From assembly GCA_017654125.1 (NCBI GenBank), contig JAFNYX010000047.1, positions 1 through 40,323 on the forward strand: 40,323 nucleotides of DNA, given 5' to 3'. The translations under genes and the position numbers were made by a program. This stretch comes from Alistipes sp. GTDB taxonomy: Bacteria > Bacteroidota > Bacteroidia > Bacteroidales > Rikenellaceae. Below, piece after piece: positions 34,797 through 40,323 of this stretch; position 1 is the stretch's first letter, and each line of letters begins with the position of its first letter. Under the pieces are notes generated by a model. It was given only the letters and a program-made list of their open reading frames with translations, searched no databases and was not told where the DNA came from.

Positions 34797-37181
34797 TTAG
34801 TCTTGGCAAAGTCTGATAAACAGGCATCTACACGATTTGTCGCATCCCGAAAACCGCTCGATGGCCGCGAGTCGGAACAGCGAACTCTCCCCACAAAACG
34901 ATAGGCGAAACGTGTCGCGCAGTGACGGATTAACCCCGTCGGGATTGAAGAGTTGTTCGACATCCGCGGCCGAGAGCCGCATCGAGAGCAAAAGTCGCTG
35001 ACGGGTATGTTCGCGTCGCAACCCCTCGTCGAAGTAGCGATGCAGACCCTGCACCCCGTCTCTGTCCTCGAAACAGAGCGTGAATGGTGTGCTGTGCGAA
35101 TCGCCGGCAAAGTGGAACGCCGCAAGCGGATAGAGCCCTTCGGGAGCGGGATAGCCCCACGTCTGCCCTTTCGGCAATGGTTGCAGACCTGCGTAGAGGA
35201 TGATGTGTGGCAAAAAAGGGGCGTCGAGACCACCCTCCACGGTCGGCGTATCGCCCACGTTGAGCACCGAGGCGTCGGGCGCAGTCGCCACAATGCCCGT
35301 AGAGTTGATGCTCGTCGTAAAGAGCGGATTGACCGTGCGCTCCACACGCTCCGCCGCGCCATACATTCGGTTTTCGACACTCCACACGCCGAGCGAGGTT
35401 TCGTGTTCGGCATTGTATCGCTCCGACGCGTAGTCGCCATCGAGATACTTGCGGGTGCGCCATTGTGCCACACCGAGTCCGGCATCAGCAAGCACGAGAG
35501 GCTCCGAGTGGTCGATGCGGTCGCTCCAATCCCACACACGAGAGTCGGCATACATCTGCTCGAAAGGCTCGATTGTGACCGTTTTCGTGCGCTCGTCGGT
35601 CACCACCGCAAGGTTGAACATCTGCTGTACGGCCGAGAGCAGGTCGAGTTGCGAGAAGTTGTTGCGTGCGACATCCCCGAACCCGACCACAGAGCCATAA
35701 CCCGGATTGGTCGAAAAGTATGGCGCAAGCGAACAGCGCGTCGAGAGCGAGAGCGTCATACCGGGCTCCGCACCACCGAAGAATATGCCATTGAAGCGGT
35801 GTGTCGAGCCGGCCGTAAACTGCTCGGGCGCAATGCGGATGTCGGCCTCCACTCGGCGACGACCGTACTCCGTAACGTAGCCGTCGTAGAGTGCCCAATC
35901 GCGCCCCATCTCCTCGACAAGAGTGCCGTCGTCGGTCGTCAGTGTGCAGCGAAGCGAGCCCTCGGCCGGCATCACGATACGGGTTGCTCGCGAGAGAATC
36001 GGCACACGCTCCAAAACCTCACCACCGGCATTGCTGACAACGAGTTGCAACTGCTCGCCCGCCTCGAAATCGAACACAACGAGCGTATATTCGGTCGTGG
36101 GTTGAAGCTCTTCGCGGCGGTCGGTATAGGCGTTGGTCAGCGGATGCTCGACACGCGTTCCGGGAAGAATTTCGACCGTATCGAACCCCCTCAAACGGTG
36201 GCGCGACTCGATACGGAAATCGGTATCGTACTCCAAATGGAGCAGGAATCCGACCTTTGCCGAGAGCGTCGGGCGGAAACAGCAGAAGCCATGCTCGTCA
36301 ATACCGAACACACCTCCGACCGAGAAGGTGTCGCTCATAGCGTTACCCGCCTCATCCACCGCCGCAGGGTTTGCCGTATCGACAATGTTACCCACCGAGT
36401 GCTCCAACACGCCTGCCGAAGCCACTACGCGACCGAGAACATCGGCCGTCGTCGAAATGGTGCTCTTGCGACGCGCCAGAAAGTCGAGCGCGGCACGCTG
36501 GCGAGAGGTATCGGTCGAGGAGTATTCGCCACTGAACATCAGCGATGCAAAGAGCGGCTCATCGAAGAATCGGCTCTGCACCATGTAGCCCGACTCGGCG
36601 AACATCGCCCGCAACACCGAGCGTACCGAGATAAAGGGGTGGTAGTCATCGATGCTCATCACTCGCTCGACAGGTAGCAGCGACGATGGATCGGTGGTCG
36701 GTGTCGTGAAACGGTTGCGAACGACGGGCAGAAAGCGTACGTCGCGCTCGCCCTCCCAGGTCTCTGCAATCAGATGTGGAAGCATCTTCATCGAGAAGTC
36801 GATACCGCTCTCGCCTACCGCACATCGTGCTGCACGCTTTGCCCAATCGGCTCCGCCCTCCGAGATGCGGATGCGGTACGAGCGGTATCCATCGGCCGAA
36901 ACCACCACTTCGAGCAACACCACCACACCCGAGAGCAACGTCACACCATCCTCTTCAATGTGTGCCTCGTGGTAGCGGTCGTTAAATCGTTCGGCGGCAT
37001 AGATGTCGTGCGCCGCACCGAAGATGCGGTCATTGGCAGGTGTCGAGCGAAGTGTTATCTCCACGCTGCGACCGGTGCGATTGGCCTCGATGTCGCTCAT
37101 CGCTTCGAGCGAAAATCCTATCGGGATGTCGATTTCGCGGTGAAGGTCACAGGGCAGCGAGTCGATTCGGAGCGTCATCAT
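34797..37181 (-). CDS. large phage structural protein, tail/baseplate or appendage type
   Basis: A 794-residue protein without signal or membrane segments. The N-terminal pattern (IPIGFSLEAMSDIEANRTG, then VEITLRSTPANDRIFGAAHD and a DGVTLLSGVVVLLEVV strand) recurs in Bacteroidetes phages, in large proteins thought to belong to the tail or baseplate. The remainder is beta-rich. I recognise no enzymatic motif. Its GTG-free ATG start at 37181 overlaps the stop of the next gene upstream (ends 37178) by 4 bases, so the two are translated together and probably form one substructure. Confidence 0.6.
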   Translation of the reverse strand: MMTLRIDSLPCDLHREIDIPIGFSLEAMSDIEANRTGRSVEITLRSTPANDRIFGAAHDIYAAERFNDRYHEAHIEEDGVTLLSGVVVLLEVVVSADGYRSYRIRISEGGADWAKRAARCAVGESGIDFSMKMLPHLIAETWEGERDVRFLPVVRNRFTTPTTDPSSLLPVERVMSIDDYHPFISVRSVLRAMFAESGYMVQSRFFDEPLFASLMFSGEYSSTDTSRQRAALDFLARRKSTISTTADVLGRVVASAGVLEHSVGNIVDTANPAAVDEAGNAMSDTFSVGGVFGIDEHGFCCFRPTLSAKVGFLLHLEYDTDFRIESRHRLRGFDTVEILPGTRVEHPLTNAYTDRREELQPTTEYTLVVFDFEAGEQLQLVVSNAGGEVLERVPILSRATRIVMPAEGSLRCTLTTDDGTLVEEMGRDWALYDGYVTEYGRRRVEADIRIAPEQFTAGSTHRFNGIFFGGAEPGMTLSLSTRCSLAPYFSTNPGYGSVVGFGDVARNNFSQLDLLSAVQQMFNLAVVTDERTKTVTIEPFEQMYADSRVWDWSDRIDHSEPLVLADAGLGVAQWRTRKYLDGDYASERYNAEHETSLGVWSVENRMYGAAERVERTVNPLFTTSINSTGIVATAPDASVLNVGDTPTVEGGLDAPFLPHIILYAGLQPLPKGQTWGYPAPEGLYPLAAFHFAGDSHSTPFTLCFEDRDGVQGLHRYFDEGLRREHTRQRLLLSMRLSAADVEQLFNPDGVNPSLRDTFRLSFCGESSLFRLAAIERFSGCDKSCRCLFIRLCQD

Positions 37182-38140
37182 ATCGCCACCTCCTCTCTTG
37201 CGGTACGCACATCGACCACCACGCGGTCGGGCCGACCAAAGGTGTGGGAGACGGCCTCCGTCGAGAGCACCTCGACACGCGTCGGCTCTCCCGCCTCAAC
37301 TCGCCAAGTTCGTGGCGAAGCGACTATGCCGGCAAGCGAGACGATGGTTGCTCGTGGCTCAATGGCCGACGAGAGTCGCAAGCAGGTATCCCTCAGCGAG
37401 CGAATGCCAAACGTCTCACCCTCGGCCGTTCGACACTCCGTACGCTCGGCCGAACGCGTCGTGCGACAGATGGTCGGGAAGGTGTATCGCTCGACGGAAC
37501 CCACCTCCGAAAGCCACGCAAGGCGGAACCCTGTACCATAGTGCGGAGCGAAGTGGTAGGTGATGCGTTGCACCTCTATCTCGTCGCAGAAGATACACAT
37601 CTCGGCGCGACGCGTGGTGGCCGGCAGGTCGGAGGTAGCAAAAAAGAGTGTAGCATAACCGGGCGACGATGTAAAGTCGAGCGTCATCGTGAAGCCCTCG
37701 TCGGTGGTCAGCGAGACAAAAATCGGCACATAGAGGCGTGAAATTATTCGGACTTCGTCACACTCGCCATACGCGATGTGTCGCTCGGTCGGGGCGGTCG
37801 TGATGACACCCTGCGCGAGAGGCAGTGTGAGGTTGTTGCTCACGCAAATCACGCCGGAGGAGATGCCGTTTGCCTCCACGCGATACTCCCCGACCGAAGC
37901 GGGCACAATCGCCGAGCAATCGAGCGCAAGCGGCACAACATCGTCTATACGAGCCACATACGGAGCAATGTCTATCGTGGCAACGCTCACGCCGTAGAGC
38001 ATCTTACGGCCGACGAGCGTCTCCGTCTGCGCCTCGTAGATGCAGACCTCGACATCGCTCGGCTCATCGCACTCGACCTCGAACAACAAGCCTTCGTGCA
38101 GGGGCGTAAAATCGGCTGGAAATTTTGTAAATCGAATCAT
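37178..38140 (-). CDS. phage structural protein of unknown function, coupled to the 794-residue protein
   Basis: A 320-residue, beta-rich protein without membrane segments. The piece GTGFRLAWLSEVGSVERYTF, about two thirds along, is a pattern seen in Bacteroidetes phage proteins of unknown role, and residues such as SSPGYATLFFATSDLP suggest repeated beta-sandwich units. It overlaps the following 794-residue gene by 4 bases. A tail or appendage role is inferred from position; no named family is claimed. Confidence 0.55.
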   Translation of the reverse strand: MIRFTKFPADFTPLHEGLLFEVECDEPSDVEVCIYEAQTETLVGRKMLYGVSVATIDIAPYVARIDDVVPLALDCSAIVPASVGEYRVEANGISSGVICVSNNLTLPLAQGVITTAPTERHIAYGECDEVRIISRLYVPIFVSLTTDEGFTMTLDFTSSPGYATLFFATSDLPATTRRAEMCIFCDEIEVQRITYHFAPHYGTGFRLAWLSEVGSVERYTFPTICRTTRSAERTECRTAEGETFGIRSLRDTCLRLSSAIEPRATIVSLAGIVASPRTWRVEAGEPTRVEVLSTEAVSHTFGRPDRVVVDVRTAREEVAI

Positions 38141-38204
38141 TTTTCATTAGGGGAATTTTAGTGAAATGGGGGGGGTATGACCAGAGGAGTAAGGGATGCG
38201 CGTT

Positions 38205-38624
38205 TTACTCTTCCGTGTTGTTGAAACAGAGCGTCACACGAGCCGTTGCCGTCATCGCCACTTCGCCTTGTGCGGTTATCGGACGCGAGGCGGGCGAGAT
38301 GCGCAAATCCTCGACGGCAACGACCGCATCGTTAGCCGACATGGCAGCGAAGATATCGAGTGCATCGTTTTCGATGGAGTACATCAGCGACAGACGCTGT
38401 TCGGGAGAGAGTTTTGCGGCGCGATGGATGAGGTGGAGCGTCACCGCATAGGTGATTTTTCCGCGGGTGCGGCCCTCGATGGCGAGGAATCGAATCGGGA
38501 GAAGAAGAGCGACCGGATAACGGGTTACGAGTGCAGAGGCGTACTCCGGCGGGACGCTGCGAAAGAGGTACTTTCGGGCTGTTGCCGCCTGCTGCACCGC
38601 GGCTTCAAGAGTAGCGCGGGTCAT
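38205..38624 (-). CDS. small phage protein, possibly tail terminator
   Basis: A 139-residue protein starting at ATG 38624. The frame extends to 38858, but that stretch contains the promoter region, so the shorter form is preferred. The middle (GKITYAVTLHLIHRAAKLSP, then LMYSIENDALDIFA) and a final strand (VAMTATARVTLCFN) recall tail-terminator or head-tail joining proteins. It is the first gene of the phage-derived operon, with a leader of about 150 nt from the predicted promoter at 38787-38819. The assignment is by pattern only. Confidence 0.55.
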   Translation of the reverse strand: MTRATLEAAVQQAATARKYLFRSVPPEYASALVTRYPVALLLPIRFLAIEGRTRGKITYAVTLHLIHRAAKLSPEQRLSLMYSIENDALDIFAAMSANDAVVAVEDLRISPASRPITAQGEVAMTATARVTLCFNNTEE

Positions 38625-38786
38625 AAGGTAGTAGTTTTGGTTAATAAGTTTGTGGAATATTTGTGGAAACGCAACAATAACTCCGCCTATCGTGCGGATA
38701 CATAGCGAGTTATGTTGTTGATAAATGTTTTCGACAATGACGAGTCGCGTGTCGAAAACCGCAGGGCGAACGCCCGTTTCACGGTG

Positions 38787-38828
38787 CAAATATATAACAT
38801 GCATACCCCCCTTGTCAAGAGTTTCGGG
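38787..38828 (-). promoter_or_regulatory. promoter of the phage-derived operon, with extended upstream element
   Basis: On the minus strand, CTTG (38816-38819) is followed by 21 bp and a perfect TATATTTG box (38787-38794). The upstream element, CCGAAACTCTTGACAAGGGG plus two more G, covers 38807-38828. It matches the plus-strand promoter at 38957-38978 in 20 of 22 positions, far more than the promoter consensus needs, so it is probably a binding site for a shared activator or a special sigma factor. Confidence 0.75.
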
Positions 38829-38956
38829 CACTTTTTTTCGAGAAATTTTTTGCCCCATCGCGCAACCTCAACAGCAATAGGACATTGCGTCGCAAAAAAT
38901 TTTTCGGATGGCGCGCAAGTCAGAATTATTCAAAAAATTTATTTTGCTTTTTTCGT

Positions 38957-38997
38957 CCAAAACTCTTGACAACGGGGGTCGCGGCATATTATATTTG
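38957..38997 (+). promoter_or_regulatory. promoter of the cysteine-peptidase unit, twin of the phage-operon promoter
   Basis: CTTG (38965-38968), 21 bp, then TATATTTG (38990-38997). The extended element CCAAAACTCTTGACAACGGG plus two G occupies 38957-38978. The spacing between element and -7 box is identical in both promoters. Transcription should start near 39004, with a leader of about 138 nt before the ATG at 39142. Confidence 0.75.
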
Positions 38998-39141
38998 CCG
39001 CCGAATCGATTCCCGAATGTGGTCCGTTCGACACTCTGTCGGGCAGCGCGCAGACCACAATCAAAAAACACATTAAACAATCTATTTTTCTAACAAAAGA
39101 CCGAGCAACTCTTGCGCGGTCGCAAAAAATCATTTATCTTT

Positions 39142-40140
39142 ATGAAAAAATTTGAGAAAGAACTTTTGTTCTCGCAGGTAGAAGGCGAGACAACAACCGG
39201 CAGTGGCAATGGCACTACGGGCGAAAATGCAGGTGAGGGCGAAAACGATGCTCCGGAGCAGGAGCCGGTTGATGAAGGCGCCGAAGCGGACAACAACATG
39301 TATGACGGACAGGATGGCACTTCCTCGGGTCAAACTCCTGATGGACAAGGCAACTCCTCGTCCGAGCAAACACAAGATGGACAAAACAGCTCTTCCTCCG
39401 GACAAAATCCGGAAGGACAAGGAGCAGACTCCGGTTATGGTTGGGAAGAAGATATTCCAAGCGTAATAATAATCGGTCACCCTCCTGTTGACAACGAAGA
39501 AGAGCCCGACGAAGACGAAGGTGATGAGTATGAGAATAATGATGTAAACGAGGACGACACGCAAAAATCAACAGAGCAGTCGGAGGAGGAAACTGAGGAA
39601 GTTGATTATATCATCCCACCTCTTGCGCAATCTTTAACGAATCGTCCGCCAGAAGCCGTTGCTAATGGTTTTTGCCTATTAGGTTGCTGTATGTGGGCAT
39701 TTTATAAAATATTTGGAATTAGACCTGTTTTTAATTTCGTAAAATCTATTGCGGACGCTGTAACCAATAATGGATTTAATGGAATTGGATATAACAACAG
39801 ATTTGATATTAGTATCTTGCAAGATATTTGTAATCGATACATCAACGAACTCAACCTTCAAATATATTTAACAATAAGAATACCCAAGGTAGAACAAGGA
39901 GAATTATACCCAGATATAACTCCATATATTCCAGAATTACGTTATTACTTAAACAATAACGCCGGAGTAATAGGAATATACTCAACAAGCAATCATTCTG
40001 AACATGCCGTACTAATTACTGACATAGAAGACAATGGGTATTACAAATATATTGACCCTGTAACAGCAACTGAATATGCTAGTGACCAACCACTAAAAGA
40101 TAGCAAATTTAACCGTTTTTATAGTATTATTAATCGCTAA
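39142..40140 (+). CDS. acidic repeat protein with papain/C39-like cysteine peptidase domain
   Basis: A 332-residue protein. The N-terminal 170 residues are hydrophilic, very acidic and low-complexity, with 12-residue tandem repeats at 55-98 and no signal peptide or membrane helix. The C-terminal 160 residues look like a papain-like domain: a cysteine-rich segment GFCLLGCCMWAF (176-187; candidate nucleophile Cys178), His288 in SEHAVLITDI and Asp305 in YKYIDPVT, a C39-type triad order. The second half is strikingly AT-rich against the GC-rich host and the next gene, suggesting a recently acquired, exchangeable module. An upstream TTG at 39112 could start translation but is less likely. Its function is unknown; an effector, toxin or maturation protease are all possible. 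Confidence 0.7.
   Translation: MKKFEKELLFSQVEGETTTGSGNGTTGENAGEGENDAPEQEPVDEGAEADNNMYDGQDGTSSGQTPDGQGNSSSEQTQDGQNSSSSGQNPEGQGADSGYGWEEDIPSVIIIGHPPVDNEEEPDEDEGDEYENNDVNEDDTQKSTEQSEEETEEVDYIIPPLAQSLTNRPPEAVANGFCLLGCCMWAFYKIFGIRPVFNFVKSIADAVTNNGFNGIGYNNRFDISILQDICNRYINELNLQIYLTIRIPKVEQGELYPDITPYIPELRYYLNNNAGVIGIYSTSNHSEHAVLITDIEDNGYYKYIDPVTATEYASDQPLKDSKFNRFYSIINR
39304..39435 (+). repeat. 36-base tandem repeats coding for a DGQ-rich linker
   Basis: Three full copies and a partial fourth of a diverged 36-base unit (39304-39339, 39340-39375, 39376-39411, 39412-39435) encode the 12-residue pattern (D/E)GQxxxSSxQxx, for example DGQNSSSSGQNP. They lie between the N-terminus and the acidic spacer of the peptidase-like protein and are a likely site of copy-number change. 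Confidence 0.75.
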
Positions 40141-40142
40141 AA

Positions 40143-40323
40143 ATGAACAAGACCCTTGCAATAATACTATTACTCTTGTTGGGCATCGCCGAGTGCGTTG
40201 CCCAACAAAAAGAGTTCGACCTCTTTGCAGACCCGGCAACGGGACATTACATTTTCGACTACATGCCGTGGGAGTTTCAAGAGCCACAAAAGTTTATCGC
40301 AGAGCAAAAGAAAAAGCACCCAC
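40143..40323 (+). CDS. secreted protein, N-terminal part (partial)
   Basis: Starting at ATG 40143, 2 bases after the stop of the peptidase-like gene, 60 codons run off the right edge. The first 20 residues are a signal peptide (MNKTLAIILLLLLGIAECVA, cut before QQK). The mature start (EFDLFADPATGHYIFDYMPW) is not a family I recognise. Base composition returns to the GC-richer style of the region. Its tight spacing makes it part of the same transcript, so the peptidase-like protein may act with a periplasmic or surface partner. Confidence 0.75.
   Translation, partial: MNKTLAIILLLLLGIAECVAQQKEFDLFADPATGHYIFDYMPWEFQEPQKFIAEQKKKHP

Larger units (their letters stand above)
38625..39141. promoter_or_regulatory. 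517-bp divergent regulatory region without a gene
   Basis: This gap separates the minus-strand phage operon from the plus-strand cysteine-peptidase unit. It holds two outward promoters with an almost identical extended element (listed separately), an inner pair of inverted A/T-tract elements (CGAGAAATTTTTTGC at 38839-38853 and GCAAAAAATTTTTCGG at 38892-38907), and a third A-tract (38931-38948). These tracts probably bend the DNA. I see no convincing coding region in it; the short frames on both strands overlap the promoters. Confidence 0.75.

Noticed and set aside
34953-36677. 574-codon plus-strand frame opposite the large phage structural gene
   Set aside because: Same shadow effect; arginine- and histidine-rich with no motif, and the minus-strand gene is coupled to its neighbours.
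38160-38176. G-run followed by TATG as a third copy of the twin promoter element
   Set aside because: Only the G-run and a few bases are shared; the CTTGACAA core and the -7 box are missing.
29775-39141. Attachment-site repeats flanking the phage-derived block
   Set aside because: I compared the sequences around 29775-29831 and 38830-39110 and found only shared A/T tracts, no convincing direct repeat.
1-40323. CRISPR arrays, tRNA or rRNA genes, insertion sequences
   Set aside because: No regularly spaced repeats, cloverleaf-like sequence, rRNA-like segment or transposase was seen on reading both strands.

Overview
The window looks like a chromosomal segment of a GC-rich member of the Bacteroidales, perhaps an Alistipes-like Rikenellaceae (the genus is an inference). 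Pointers to the phylum are repeated matches to its promoter consensus (TTTG, about 20 bp, TAnnTTTG), A-rich translation leaders without Shine-Dalgarno sequences, a MoxR/DUF58/Bat locus, and phage genes of types common in Bacteroidetes phages. Nearly every gene is on the minus strand; the exceptions are one hydrolase at 16.6 kb and the two genes at the right edge.

Layout by coordinate. 1-693: the N-terminal part of an AT-rich N6-adenine DNA methyltransferase, cut by the window edge, with repeats over its promoter. 0.9-5.0 kb: glpABC, the anaerobic glycerol-3-phosphate dehydrogenase. 5.2-6.8 kb: a sodium:solute symporter with its own promoter and terminator. 6.9-12.8 kb: an apparent operon of a glycerophosphodiesterase lipoprotein, a mannitol-type PTS permease (IICBA), HPr and Enzyme I. 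12.9-16.4 kb: recJ, lipB and lipA. 16.6-17.3 kb: a secreted alpha/beta hydrolase. 17.4-24.5 kb: an operon of moxR, a DUF58 gene, a BatD-like gene, a TPR gene, batA, batB and a secreted histidine phosphatase. 24.6-29.8 kb: housekeeping genes (tdk, a CYTH gene, a kdsC-like gene, a DUF2520 gene, a THUMP-like methyltransferase, comEC).

29.8-38.6 kb: a compact ten-gene phage-derived operon. In transcription order it encodes a possible tail-completion protein, two large structural proteins, a ClpP-type protease, a probable major capsid protein, a small structural protein, a portal, a DUF6712-like protein, a holin and a P5-like lysis protein. No terminase, integrase, tape-measure or replication gene lies between its flanks. 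A 517-bp regulatory region separates it from a divergent plus-strand unit: an acidic, repeat-containing protein with a papain-like cysteine peptidase domain, followed by a secreted protein cut by the window end.

The most interesting signal is in that divergent region. The two outward-facing promoters carry almost the same extended element (20 of 22 positions, then a 21-bp spacing to an identical TATATTTG box). This suggests that the reduced capsid/lysis cluster and the cysteine-peptidase gene are switched on together, as one particle-plus-effector or gene-transfer-like system. That function is inferred; the shared promoter and the gene content are read directly. At the other end, the glycerophosphodiesterase and GlpABC form a plausible route from glycerophosphodiesters to dihydroxyacetone phosphate, interleaved with a PTS module that is unusual for this phylum.
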